Positions 33,601 through 40,439 of a DNA stretch of 44,496 nt are shown here, in pieces (positions within the stretch are counted from its first letter, which is position 1; every line of letters begins with the position of its first letter). The notes under the pieces were generated by a model. That model did no database searches. It saw only the letters and a list, made by a program, of their open reading frames with translations, and was not told the origin of the DNA. The stretch comes from an uncultured Marivita sp. Lineage in GTDB: Bacteria; Pseudomonadota; Alphaproteobacteria; Rhodobacterales; Rhodobacteraceae. The position numbers and the translations under genes were made by a program. Location of the stretch: assembly GCA_947503115.1 (NCBI GenBank), contig CANNCS010000020.1:1-44496 (forward strand). Direction: 5' to 3'.

Positions 33601-33908
33601 CCAAGGCTCTCATCTGCTGTTGCCGCAAGGGCCTCAAGAGCCTCACCGCGCTCAACAGAAAGGTTTGCAGCAATACAATCTGCTAACATGCCCTCATCAA
33701 GATCAACCCCGCGGGGGTTAAATCCAAATGTTTTGAGAGTTTCCAACCATTCTCCACGACCACAGCCCAAGTCGAGCGCCGATTTGGGTATAACGCTTTG
33801 GGATAACGGTCCCACGAACGCCCGATAGCCCTCTAATCGGCCCAGTATCTCCTCTCGGCTGCCACGGAATGCTGCTTCAAAAGCATGGTAGAAGGTTGTG
33901 TGTGTCAT
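30678..33908 (-). CDS. Three-domain methyltransferase/double glycosyltransferase
   Basis: A 1076-aa fusion. Residues about 1-230 are a class I SAM-dependent methyltransferase (ALDLGCGRGEWLETL, 44-58; GVDLDEGML; LIETPNPEN). A linker with a basic helical part (about 230-310, LLKKTKKTRLYYRSKKIQ) follows. Next come two GT-B fold GT4 glycosyltransferases: the first ends in SRAEGFGLPVAEALLMGKPV (about 575) and the second starts at RVGWVTTYNARCGIATYSEH (about 690). The layout recalls WsaE, a methyltransferase plus two rhamnosyltransferases that builds S-layer glycan. It probably extends and methylates a repeating surface polysaccharide in the cytoplasm. It diverges from the GT4/sulfotransferase pair, with a 113-base gap between. 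Confidence 0.87.
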   Translation of the reverse strand: MTHTTFYHAFEAAFRGSREEILGRLEGYRAFVGPLSQSVIPKSALDLGCGRGEWLETLKTFGFNPRGVDLDEGMLADCIAANLSVERGEALEALAATADESLGLLSAFHLIEHLSFDAVRTIVMEGLRVLAPGGMLILETPNPENIEVGTVTFHNDSTHVAPIPPNVLKFLAEHAGYAKIKLLRLNSSPLQDPKKVGLNDVLFKASPDYALVAQKAGSSTVMAATEAAFAAATGPSTRDLAEAYDKSLDELRREIALLKKTKKTRLYYRSKKIQTLNKQIKRWFESRRERRRVKAAEARRAVSHNVPQIDRGQPWTPVALPNLVRWRIEGPFDSTYSLALVNRELARALERQGVKVSLKSSEGPGDFDPDPAFLAVNPDLNAMQAASRDPVDTVSRNMYPPRVTGMRNALPGLHCYAWEETGFPSEYVASLNDELRYLTVTSNHVRKIMIDNGVFVPAYTVGNGVDHFEAITPEPVCDLPKADQLFLHVSSCFPRKGVDALLKAWAQAFTRRDNVALLIKSFPNPHNDIADQITALRISHPDLAPIHVIDRDLSDGQMRTLFGACDVAVFPSRAEGFGLPVAEALLMGKPVLTTGWSGQMDFADLPLVQKIDYRFEQTRSHLGAGLSMWADPDPNHMARLMREAAKSPAPTDAERARTRDALLERFSWDKVAERSVTALRHAAARPKPIPPRVGWVTTYNARCGIATYSEHLIQHLGLPVHVLAAHTRATVSPDASLNELVTRCWSEGREDDLTDLLSVIQAEDLQTVMIQFNYGFFNFAHLARLIETLKEDSRQVVLTLHATDDSHHPPARQLASIRQALSRCDRILVHKVLDANRMKALGLVENVTLFPHGVLPMVEASAPRKRPKIKPFVIGSYGFFLPNKGLLELVDAVSHLRADGHNVRLRMINAEYPVGESRNLIQDVKDQIVRLGLGDAIEMDTGFLPDKVALSKLADCDLIVFGYQRSSESASGAVRYGLSSGRPVAVTPLEIFSDVADYCIQLPGISPAEIAQGIAGVMDRMASEDWRDLDAELEDMLDRSRAYVSARSYTVLGPRLKGMLTALWDDQQNGLQNTLL

Positions 33909-34021
33909 TTCTTCCCTCTACGCCAATTCAACATCATTTCACAATGCGCTTTACCACAAGCATCTTGCAAAAGTGTTGATGTAAAGACATAGAAACCCTT
34001 CAATAACCTAAGACTGGCCTC

Positions 34022-35464
34022 ATGAACCGTATATTTTTTGATGTTACCAACCTACGCAGTTATTTAGAAAGCGGTCGACGCCTTTCTGGCATTCAACGCG
34101 TTGTGATTATGCTGGTAGCTTACACAGCGAAATATGTAGGCGCTAAACATGTTTTCTTATCCTTCTACGATTATAAAACATCATCCTATAATGCAATCTC
34201 ATATACAGAGCTCGAAAAATATGGCGATATTTTATCGCCTGACACTCTCATTTCTCTCCTAAACAAAAAGCCTCGTGTTAAAACACGACCAACGCTTGAA
34301 CGATACGCACAACAACCATTAAAACTCAAAATACACACAGCTATAAGAAACTTTAATTCCTTTATAAATAATCACAACCACTTCCAAAGAAGAAGCTGTT
34401 CAATAAAAGAATGGAAGGCGTCAGAAAATATAAAAAGTGATACTTTACACCACCATCACAAGGCTTCATCGATTGTAGACTTTTACAACTACGCCCAAAA
34501 GGGTGATGATTTAATCATTGCAGATGCTTCATGGTCTATGTCACTTGATCCAATCAAAAAGGCGCAGAGATATGGAGTCTCATGCCATTTTTTAATTCAT
34601 GACCTGATACAAATCAAAGCCCCTGAGCTTATTAGTGGAATGCATCAATCGCAAATATTTTATGATTGGCTCTTGGAAACATCTCATGTCGCATCAAGTT
34701 ATTTAGCAAATTCAAAATATACTGCCTTTGAGTTAGAGGAGTTTCTTGAAGCGCATTCATGTATTCAGAAAGTTCATATAACTCCATTAGCCACTGCCCC
34801 TATACCAAAAATTACCAATGCTAATTGCTCCAATCCGGCCGCAGAATTAAGTATCAAATATGGGTTATATCCACATTTGATTACTTCTACTATAATCGAT
34901 GATAAGATTCTTAATCTACTTAAGTATCCCTATGTCTTATGTGTGGGCACTATGGAAACACGAAAAAATATGTGGGGCCTTTTCCAAGCATGGGATAAGC
35001 TTCGTCATTATGGTGATATAGACTTACCAAAATTGGTATTTGCAGGGAATCCTGGTTGGCTCAATCAAGACTTTGAAAACGCAGTCAATGCTACGAAAAA
35101 CCTATATGGTTGGATTGAAATTGTTCAAAGTCCTTCTGACACTGAACTCGATTTTTTGTATCGAAATTGTTTATTTACGGCTATGCCAAGTCTATACGAG
35201 GGATGGGGCCTCCCTGTTGGCGAAAGTCTTAGTTATGGAAAAACGGCTGTGGTGTCTAATGTGAGTTCACTACCAGAAGTTGGTGGTGATCTAGTACTTT
35301 ATTGTGATCCTCGGTCGATTAACTCGATAACATCGGCTGTACATCGAATGCTATCTGAAGATGGCCTTCGGCAAAGCCTTGAAAACCGCATTCAGTCGGC
35401 AGCCTTGCGAGGCTGGGATGCGGTCGCGAAAGATATTGTTGATGTTGTTACGGATACTATCTGA
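34022..35464 (+). CDS. GT4-family glycosyltransferase
   Basis: A 480-aa GT-B enzyme. The N-terminus MNRIFFDVTNLRSYLESGRR then LSGIQRVV is common in roseobacter polysaccharide glycosyltransferases. The C-terminal half shows GTMETRKNMWGLFQAWDKL, LVFAGNPGWLN and PSLYEGWGLPVGESLSYG (about 389-406, the E-x7-E motif that holds the nucleotide sugar), so the enzyme is probably retaining. The donor and acceptor cannot be told. The gene is clearly more AT-rich than the divergent fusion gene upstream and is followed 47 bases later by the equally AT-rich sulfotransferase, so the two were probably acquired together. Confidence 0.88.
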   Translation: MNRIFFDVTNLRSYLESGRRLSGIQRVVIMLVAYTAKYVGAKHVFLSFYDYKTSSYNAISYTELEKYGDILSPDTLISLLNKKPRVKTRPTLERYAQQPLKLKIHTAIRNFNSFINNHNHFQRRSCSIKEWKASENIKSDTLHHHHKASSIVDFYNYAQKGDDLIIADASWSMSLDPIKKAQRYGVSCHFLIHDLIQIKAPELISGMHQSQIFYDWLLETSHVASSYLANSKYTAFELEEFLEAHSCIQKVHITPLATAPIPKITNANCSNPAAELSIKYGLYPHLITSTIIDDKILNLLKYPYVLCVGTMETRKNMWGLFQAWDKLRHYGDIDLPKLVFAGNPGWLNQDFENAVNATKNLYGWIEIVQSPSDTELDFLYRNCLFTAMPSLYEGWGLPVGESLSYGKTAVVSNVSSLPEVGGDLVLYCDPRSINSITSAVHRMLSEDGLRQSLENRIQSAALRGWDAVAKDIVDVVTDTI

Positions 35465-35511
35465 TTTTGCCGCTCTAAGATTAACAGATACTTTGGAAAA
35501 GGAAACTTGAT

Positions 35512-36264
35512 ATGGGTGATAAACCGTTAATGCATGTCTTAATGCATATACCTAAAACTGGCGGCGCATCCGTTGCATCAGGGTTAGAAAAAACTTTTGG
35601 TTCCAATGTTGCATTACGCCGTGATTGGTTCGATCAGCTCATCTTTTTTTCAAAGACGAAAGGTTTACACCAGTATAAGATTATTACGTGCCATATTTCT
35701 TCGCGTGAACTAGCCTACTTAGCTGATGATTTTGAGCTTTCGGTATCGACAATTTTACGATCTCCTATTGATCGCGTTTTTTCAAACTATTGTTTTTGGC
35801 GGAGGAATACGCCAGATACAATCATGGAGATCGGGAATAGGAAAGTACCTCTTATTAACAAGAGTCTTTCATGGCACGATGATCTTTATCGTCTTTTAAC
35901 ATTATCACGTGATGTTTGGAAATTTCGTGAGTTATCAAACGTCATGACTTGGCAATTGTCAACATCTATTTATGAACGTAATGGTAGAACGGCTAGTCAA
36001 GCACTGGCTCAAGCAAAGTCTACTTTAAAAAAGATGCGTTTTGTAGGATTTCAAAAAACGCTAGAAAATGATTATAAAAAGCTTGTTTCTTTAATTGATG
36101 CAGACGCCTCACCTTCTGAGTTGCCAACTATTAATATGACAAAGACACGAACTGATCTTGTTTTAGATGATGCAGGTCGCTCTTTGATTGCTGAATTTAA
36201 TTTGTTGGATCAAGAGCTGTATGAATGGGCATGTGATTTTAGAAAGACAACATCACTGATGTAA
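35512..36264 (+). CDS. Sulfotransferase-family protein
   Basis: A 250-aa protein. HIPKTGG (12-18) is the PAPS 5'-phosphosulfate loop of carbohydrate sulfotransferases, and TILRSPIDRVFSNYCFWR (near 80-97) is the 3'-phosphate binding motif (R-x-P-x-x-R-x-x-S/F). The family transfers sulfate from PAPS to sugar hydroxyls. There is no signal peptide or anchor, as usual for bacterial cytoplasmic members. AAAGGAAAC lies upstream of the start. Behind a GT4 gene it would sulfate the sugar chain before export; sulfated surface polysaccharide is reported in several marine bacteria. The substrate is inferred from context only. Confidence 0.85.
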   Translation: MGDKPLMHVLMHIPKTGGASVASGLEKTFGSNVALRRDWFDQLIFFSKTKGLHQYKIITCHISSRELAYLADDFELSVSTILRSPIDRVFSNYCFWRRNTPDTIMEIGNRKVPLINKSLSWHDDLYRLLTLSRDVWKFRELSNVMTWQLSTSIYERNGRTASQALAQAKSTLKKMRFVGFQKTLENDYKKLVSLIDADASPSELPTINMTKTRTDLVLDDAGRSLIAEFNLLDQELYEWACDFRKTTSLM

Positions 36265-36588
36265 AGACGACGTCGCCCACTTCTGTTGTTGAGATGACCC
36301 GGTTAATTATCGTGTGATCATTGTAGGTTGTGGAGGTCGCCTTAGCGGTCCCGTGAGTGCGATCAGCGCTGTGCCTTGGGGTGGGTAGTGCGTACCCTCT
36401 GATGGCTCTCAGTGGCTTCCTACGGCGATGTATGGCGGCTCCGACATAGAGAGCCTAGTTTTCGTGGTTTGAGCTTTCTCTGTTCGTCTCAATGTTTGTA
36501 GTTTTTTGAGTGGGGTCCGAACCTTTGGTAGATCATATAATGCCGATTCCTGGGGTTTATTGTATCTCGATCTGGGTGTTTTTGAGAG
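36265..36588. other. Spacer between the sulfotransferase gene and origin 2
   Basis: No gene or clear insertion-sequence end recognised. The stretch is GC-mixed and low in open frames on both strands. CCGAACCTTTG near 36508 also occurs near 4067, a match too short to interpret. Confidence 0.4.
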
Positions 36589-36635
36589 TTATCCACAGGG
36601 CTCCCTGTGTTAAATATGTGTTAAGTATGTGTTAA
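36589..36635 (+). promoter_or_regulatory. Origin 2: DnaA box and three GTGTTAA repeats
   Basis: TTATCCACA at 36589-36597 is a perfect DnaA box. GTGTTAA occurs at 36607-36613, 36618-36624 and 36629-36635, exactly 11 bp apart, so all copies face the same side of the helix. An AT-rich stretch runs to 36685. The order is the same as in origin 1. Confidence 0.8.
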
Positions 36636-36689
36636 GCATCTAAAAACAGCACTTAAGCAACTGATATATTTGATAATTTTTTGACCCTT

Positions 36690-36872
36690 GGTCACTAAAA
36701 CCCCGAATCTTGGTCACTAAAACCCCGAATCTTGGTCACTAAAACCCCGAATCTGAGCGCCCCGGTCACTAAAACCCCGAATGGCTTGACAGTAGGTCAC
36801 TAAAACCCCGAATGGCTTGACAGTAGGTCACTAAAACCCCGAATGTTGCGCATGGTCACTGAAACCCCGAAT
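36690..36872 (+). repeat. RepA2 iterons
   Basis: Six exact copies of GGTCACTAAAACCCCGAAT start at 36690, 36712, 36734, 36764, 36795 and 36826. A seventh with one change (GGTCACTGAAACCCCGAAT) starts at 36854 and overlaps the repA2 start. Offsets are 22, 22, 30, 31, 31 and 28 bp. GGCTTGACAGTA is repeated in front of copies five and six and may include promoter elements (TTGACA). The iteron differs from the RepA1 iteron at several positions, so the two replicons should not cross-react strongly. Confidence 0.92.
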
Positions 36873-37931
36873 CTGTTCGACTATGTGCCTCAGGGTGAGC
36901 CTAAGAAGCCGTCGGACATGTTGCTGCCCGATCGGCATCCGCAGCATGATTTGTTCATCTGCGACGTGGCTGATGCAGTGCTCAAAGATATGCTGGCGCA
37001 CATGGAGCACCCTTTCTATGCGCTTTCAAAAAAGCCCGAGATTAACGTTCGGCGCTATGAGCATAATGGAAATTGGATTGAAATTATCCCAAGCGTGAAG
37101 GGTTTGGCAACGATTTACGATAAGGATATTCTTATCTACTGCATTTCCCAGATCATGGCCAAATTAAAGAATGGTGATCCAGTCTCACCTCGGGTTTCTA
37201 TTAATTCTCGTGATCTTCTTATTTTCACCAATCGTGGTACAGCAGGAAAGGACTATGCAGCGCTTACTGAGGCTATGGATCGGTTGGCGGGAACACGTAT
37301 TAGTACTAACATCAAAACAGGAGACGAAGAGCAGTACGATACGTTTGGTTTGATAGATGCAGCGTCTATTCGGAGAAAGCATGGCCGGAATGGGCGGCTG
37401 TTATGGTGTGAGGTGAAGCTCTCCGAATGGGTATTTAATGCTATTCGGTCGCAAGAAGTACTTACCTTGCATCGTGATTATTTTCGCTTACGCAAACCAA
37501 TAGAGCGTCGTGTTTATGAGATTGCGCGCAAACATTGCGGTTCTCAAGCATCTTGGAAAATAAGCCTGCCTTTACTATTAAAGAAAACGGGTGCTCAAAG
37601 CCCACTTAAGCGGTTCCGAGAAATGATACGGGATTTGGTAAACTATGATCATTTGCCGGATTACAGCGTCTCCTTTGACAGTGAGTCTGACACAGTTACA
37701 TTTCTGAATCGTGGATCGATGCATTCAGTTGTTGAGAGTCAATCGTGGTTGGGCCACTTGGATGGCGAAACCTATCACGATGCGCGCACAGTTGCGCCAG
37801 GATGGGACATACGTGAGATTGAACGTGCATGGCGGCTATGGCTGGGTGAACAAGAGATCGAGCCTAAACACCCCGACAAGCACTTTATCGCATTTTGTAA
37901 ATCATGGTTTGAAAAGCGGGGCCGTCCTTAA
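36852..37931 (+). CDS. repA: Plasmid replication initiator RepA (RPA family), replicon 2
   Basis: A 359-aa RPA-type initiator, closely similar to the copy at 2149 over its whole length: LLPDRHPQHDLFICDVADAV, SVKGLATIYDKDILIYCISQ and HRDYFRLRKPIERRVYEIAR are shared exactly. Differences concentrate in the C-terminal third and in a few extra N-terminal residues (FDYVPQGEPKKPSD). I chose ATG 36852 and not 36843, because at 36852 the G of the start codon is the first G of the last iteron, exactly as in repA1 and the broken third copy. It is intact and should be functional, so the molecule carries two working initiators. Confidence 0.92.
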   Translation: MVTETPNLFDYVPQGEPKKPSDMLLPDRHPQHDLFICDVADAVLKDMLAHMEHPFYALSKKPEINVRRYEHNGNWIEIIPSVKGLATIYDKDILIYCISQIMAKLKNGDPVSPRVSINSRDLLIFTNRGTAGKDYAALTEAMDRLAGTRISTNIKTGDEEQYDTFGLIDAASIRRKHGRNGRLLWCEVKLSEWVFNAIRSQEVLTLHRDYFRLRKPIERRVYEIARKHCGSQASWKISLPLLLKKTGAQSPLKRFREMIRDLVNYDHLPDYSVSFDSESDTVTFLNRGSMHSVVESQSWLGHLDGETYHDARTVAPGWDIREIERAWRLWLGEQEIEPKHPDKHFIAFCKSWFEKRGRP

Positions 37932-37955
37932 ACAGTCGATCCTAAACAAGACAAT

Positions 37956-38291
37956 TCAGGCCGTGATGAGTGTGTATCGCGGTTGATTGCGGGCAGTATT
38001 GGCTGCCGTAATTTGGATTGTGTTGAGCATTGCGGCGAGCAAGGAGACAAAAAGAGACCTAAGATATCTCAGGATCTTGCGTAGATTGTGACCGCACCCA
38101 CACAGGACGGCAAAGATTGCATCACCGTGCAGTCCCTTGAGGGGGCACCGGGCCAGACGGCCGTCGCTTTTCATGTGTCTGATCTCAGGCTCGATGGGAC
38201 TTCGCCTTCGGAGCAGCGTCTTCAGTGCAGGCGTCAGTCCGCGTTTGGACCCTGCGATCAGAACCGTGGTCTTTTCCAGGTCATGTCACAA
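37956..38291 (-). pseudogene. IS5-family transposase C-terminal remnant
   Basis: The minus-strand frame reads TLLRRRSPIEPEIRHMKSDG-RLARCPLKGLHGDAIFAVLCGCGHNLRKILRYL, which is the end of an IS5-type DDE transposase: R-R-S-x-I-E-P with the catalytic Glu, then KSDGRL and G-D-A-x-x-A-V-L-C-G-x-G-H-N. A stop codon precedes the frame just beyond 38291, and the N-terminal two thirds are missing. It begins 25 bases after repA2 and separates it from the third, broken replicon, so an insertion and deletion event may have joined or trimmed the two. Confidence 0.75.
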
Positions 38292-38366
38292 TGACCGCGC
38301 ATCGGTTGGATAGGCGATATTTTGTTCTCTAATGATCTGGAAGGTGGAAAAACGAGCAACCTTATA

Positions 38367-38395
38367 GTGTTAAATAGGTGTTAAATAAGTGTTAC
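38367..38395 (+). promoter_or_regulatory. Origin 3 remnant: three GTGTTAA-type repeats
   Basis: GTGTTAA at 38367-38373 and 38378-38384 and GTGTTAC at 38389-38395 keep the exact 11-bp period seen at origin 2. No perfect DnaA box is seen upstream, where the IS5 remnant ends. AT-rich DNA follows to about 38440, as in the intact origins. Confidence 0.65.
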
Positions 38396-38449
38396 GTTGT
38401 GGAAATTGACCGTTATCTATTTGAATTTATTAATAAATCTGAGCCGCTG

Positions 38450-38489
38450 GGTGTGTAAAAGCACGAAAAATGGTGGGTGATAACACGAA
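38450..38489 (+). repeat. Iteron-like pair of the broken third replicon
   Basis: GGTGTGTAAAAGCACGAA (38450-38467) and GGTGGGTGATAACACGAA (38472-38489) match each other and the RepA1 iteron (GGTAACTAAAAACACGAA) at most positions. The second again begins at the G of the start codon of the repA remnant, 22 bp after the first. Confidence 0.65.
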
Positions 38490-38673
38490 ACAACGTTCTC
38501 CGCTCTTGCCGGATAGAATGCAGCAGGCGGATTTTTTCGTCTGCGACATCTTCGATGCTGCGCCAAAGGGTGACATGGCGTCGATGGAACACCCCATCTT
38601 TTCGATTTCCACCAAGCCTGATCGAACTTCTTTCTGCTGCTCATACATGCAGCTTCGGGCCGGCCGTTCATAA
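38470..38673 (+). pseudogene. repA remnant, third replicon
   Basis: The frame starts MVGDNTKQRSPLLPDRMQQA then DFFVCDIFDAAPKGDMASME and HPIFSISTKPDRTSF. This aligns with the N-terminus of RepA1 and RepA2 (LLPDRHPQHDLFICDVADAV, MEHPFYSLSKKPE) and then ends abruptly: after about residue 53 the similarity stops, and a stop codon follows at 38671. The remaining 280 or so residues are gone, so it cannot initiate replication. It differs from both intact copies, which points to a third, distinct plasmid lineage and not to a local duplication. Confidence 0.82.
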
Positions 38674-38947
38674 ACCTCCTGAGGGCGCCTCTGAGGGCCA
38701 TCTCGCCGTCAGGATGTCACAGGGTGCCAAAAATCCAAGAAGGCCACTCCTGAGCGATCTGAGAGCCTCTCAGAGGCATTCTGATCCTCATGGCTCGGTC
38801 ACATCGCTGCCAGCCTCTAAGATTTATAAAGTTTTAAGATCCAGAAGAAGATTAAGGATCATCTGATCCAAACATCAGATCTGAACACCAAGAAAAACAA
38901 TCCAAAGATAGACTCTTGGATCTGAAGCAGATCTAGAGATCTCTCTC

Positions 38948-38980
38948 GGCCCTTTTCTGTCTGACGACAGAAAAGGGGCC
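38948..38980 (+). terminator. Strong GC/AT hairpin
   Basis: CCCTTTTCTGTC (38950-38961) pairs perfectly with GACAGAAAAGGG (38966-38977) around the loop TGAC, with outer GG/CC pairs. No T-run follows directly on either strand, so a terminator is only one possibility. Confidence 0.5.
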
Positions 38981-38984
38981 TCGA

Positions 38985-39026
38985 GAAATATGATTGCTGA
39001 AGCGTAAGCGTAAGCAATCATATTTC
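38985..39026. repeat. Inverted repeat with 14-bp arms
   Basis: GAAATATGATTGCT (38985-38998) is the exact reverse complement of AGCAATCATATTTC (39013-39026). The 14-base loop carries GCGTAA twice. Confidence 0.75.
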
Positions 39027-39140
39027 GAAGAGAGTCCCTTGTATGGAGGAAGACAGAAAAAAAGATGTTGACAGAAGTATAATAAGCAAATAACTCTCAG
39101 TATAATCCCTGTTAAATTAATAAATATATATATGGTAAGT

Positions 39141-39187
39141 ATAGCTTAAGGGCATGGGCCTCGGCGAGGCCCATGCCCTTAAGCTAT
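39141..39187. repeat. 47-base perfect palindrome
   Basis: The left arm at 39141-39163 (starting ATAGCTTAAGGGCATGGG, ending CCTCG) is the exact reverse complement of the right arm at 39165-39187. Only one base (G, 39164) separates the 23-bp arms. It sits in AT-rich DNA (ATATATATATGG just upstream). Such a structure can extrude as a cruciform or form a very stable RNA hairpin. Confidence 0.9.
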
Positions 39188-39614
39188 TATAACTCTGTAA
39201 TCTTATAGAATATACATACCAGGCGCGCGAGGTGTTTCTTGGTTGGTTCAAGACCACTATTACACTGGTTCAGATCAGTAAGACGCAGTTAAGTTGGCTT
39301 TAAGTGAGCTAAGATAGAACTTTATCAGCTAATCTTTGGTTCAAGCCGGCTTTAGCCTCTAATCTTTGTTAGAGTGACTTAACTGGCTCACATTAACTGA
39401 TAAGACGAGCTTAAGCAGCGTTAACAACGGATAAGACGTCCAGATTGCACAAACCTGACACGTTTGCAGCCATTGAATACCGTTAAGCTGTCTTTGACGG
39501 AACCATATGACCTTTAAAAAGGCTTAACGCTTTCAAAGTCCTACTGCTTCGCGGAGTGCGTTGTTCATCCGTGTCTGCCCGGTTTCTACCGCTGCCCGTT
39601 TTTCTTGACCCAGT

Positions 39615-39652
39615 CTCATGTTTGACTCATGTTTGAAAATACTACTGAGTAG
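39615..39652 (+). promoter_or_regulatory. Likely operator region of parDE copy 2
   Basis: CTCATGTTTGA is repeated exactly in tandem at 39615-39625 and 39626-39636, an 11-bp period. The palindrome CTACT-G-AGTAG follows at 39642-39652, just before the parD ribosome-binding site (AGGAGG, 39658-39663). ParD proteins commonly bind such repeats to repress the operon. Confidence 0.5.
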
Positions 39653-39667
39653 CAATCAGGAGGCGTT

Positions 39668-39937
39668 ATGTCCGTTAAAGCGTCGATATCGTTAACCGAT
39701 CAGCAGAACCAGTTCGCCCGCACACTTGTTGTGAAGGGCCACTATTCAAGCTTAAGTGCTGTGGTTCAACGTGGCATTGAACTGGTTCGAGCTGAAGCTG
39801 AGCGAGAAGAGATGGAACGTGCTGCCCTCCGAGCGTTTTTTGAAGATCGAGCCCAAGGCACCTTCATCTCAAAAGCTGAAGGGCAGCGTCGGACTGTGGA
39901 TATGATCGACAGGAAGCGTCGTGCCCTCGGGCTATGA
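39668..39937 (+). CDS. parD: ParD-type antitoxin (copy 2)
   Basis: An 89-aa protein. MSVKASISLTDQQNQFARTL followed by VVKGHYSSLSAVVQRGIELV is a ParD ribbon-helix-helix; the C-terminal half is helical and charged (RAEAEREEMERAALRAFFED). The start has AGGAGGCGTT directly upstream. It overlaps parE by 17 bases. It is related to the antitoxin at 4213 (same SISLxDxQxxFAR core) but differs at most other positions, so the two modules probably do not cross-neutralise fully; that is inference. Confidence 0.87.
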   Translation: MSVKASISLTDQQNQFARTLVVKGHYSSLSAVVQRGIELVRAEAEREEMERAALRAFFEDRAQGTFISKAEGQRRTVDMIDRKRRALGL

Positions 39938-40280
39938 AGTCGTTCGTAGTGAGGATTGCGATCGTGATCTCGAGCTGATCTTTGATTACTTGTTTGCGAC
40001 GTATAGGGACTTAGGCGAGCAGGCCTTGGATGCGTTTGAAAGGGCCGAACAGCGTTTGTTGGCAATAGAAGGTGAGATCAACCGTCTCGGTGCAATCCCG
40101 CATCAGGGGACATTGGCTCCTTTAATAATGACTGGATTGCGTCATGTGACCAAAAACAGCGCAGTCTTTTATTTCATTGTAGACGAGGCCCAACGGCGTG
40201 TGCGTGTACTGGGAGTATTCTTCGGGGGACAAGATCATCGCGCTCATATTTTGAAGCGCATTACGGGGAAATCGACCTGA
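39921..40280 (+). CDS. parE: ParE-type toxin (copy 2)
   Basis: A 119-aa protein starting MPSGYEVVRSEDCDRDLELI then FDYLFATYRDLGEQALDAFE. The central IPHQGTLAPLIMTGLRHVTK and the C-terminal RVRVLGVFFGGQDHRAHILK blocks match the ParE layout and align with copy 1 (SPHVGTLRSDIRAGLRFVRV, VVALFFGAQDHIRHMLARM). These proteins usually poison gyrase. It starts 17 bases before the parD stop. Its stop at 40278-40280 is followed directly by the small hairpin CCGTCA-TGGC-TGACGG (40281-40296). Confidence 0.86.
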   Translation: MPSGYEVVRSEDCDRDLELIFDYLFATYRDLGEQALDAFERAEQRLLAIEGEINRLGAIPHQGTLAPLIMTGLRHVTKNSAVFYFIVDEAQRRVRVLGVFFGGQDHRAHILKRITGKST

Positions 40281-40439
40281 CCGTCATGGCTGACGGGCTA
40301 TCGCCAAGAAAAAACCTCCTCATCGAGGTTGGCGAAGTTTAAGCCACGCTTAACCACGCTTAACAAGGTGAGGAGCCATGACAGAGCCTTGAAGGACCTT
40401 ACCCAACTCGCTACATGTAACACATGTTAGGAGCCAATT
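40281..40439. promoter_or_regulatory. Intergenic hairpins and the mazEF operator candidate
   Basis: CCGTCA-TGGC-TGACGG at 40281-40296 is a perfect 6-bp stem and may end the parDE transcript. A second stem is AACCTC-CTCATC-GAGGTT (near 40315-40332), with outer CGCCAA/TTGGCG pairing beyond a bulge. CCACGCTTAA is repeated twice near 40344-40363. CTACATGTAACACATGTTAG at 40411-40430 carries two ACATGT units 9-10 bp apart just before the mazE ribosome-binding site (AGGAG), a likely operator. Confidence 0.45.

Larger units (their letters stand above)
38674..39667. other. Hairpin-rich non-coding segment
   Basis: No gene recognised in about 1 kb. GATC occurs about eight times between 38780 and 38945. 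Three strong hairpins lie at 38948-38980, 38985-39026 and 39141-39187 (listed separately). AT-rich DNA and scattered TTAA motifs (39280-39430, AGTTAAGTTGGCTTTAAGTG and similar) follow. This could be an oriT, a single-strand origin, a dimer-resolution site or a control region left from replicon 3; the sequence does not decide. Confidence 0.5.

Noticed and set aside
36690-36872. Seven regularly spaced 19-bp repeats as a possible CRISPR array
   Set aside because: Spacing is too short, spacers are 3-12 bp and partly repeated, and the array leads straight into repA; these are iterons.
38477-38866. 129-aa plus-strand frame over the repA remnant
   Set aside because: It is a shifted frame over the remnant; the frame at 38470 carries the RepA similarity.
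40281-40298. CTGACGGGC near parE copy 2 as an inverted copy of the cassette-junction repeat
   Set aside because: Only 8-9 bases match and they are part of a local hairpin; too short to count as a repeat copy.
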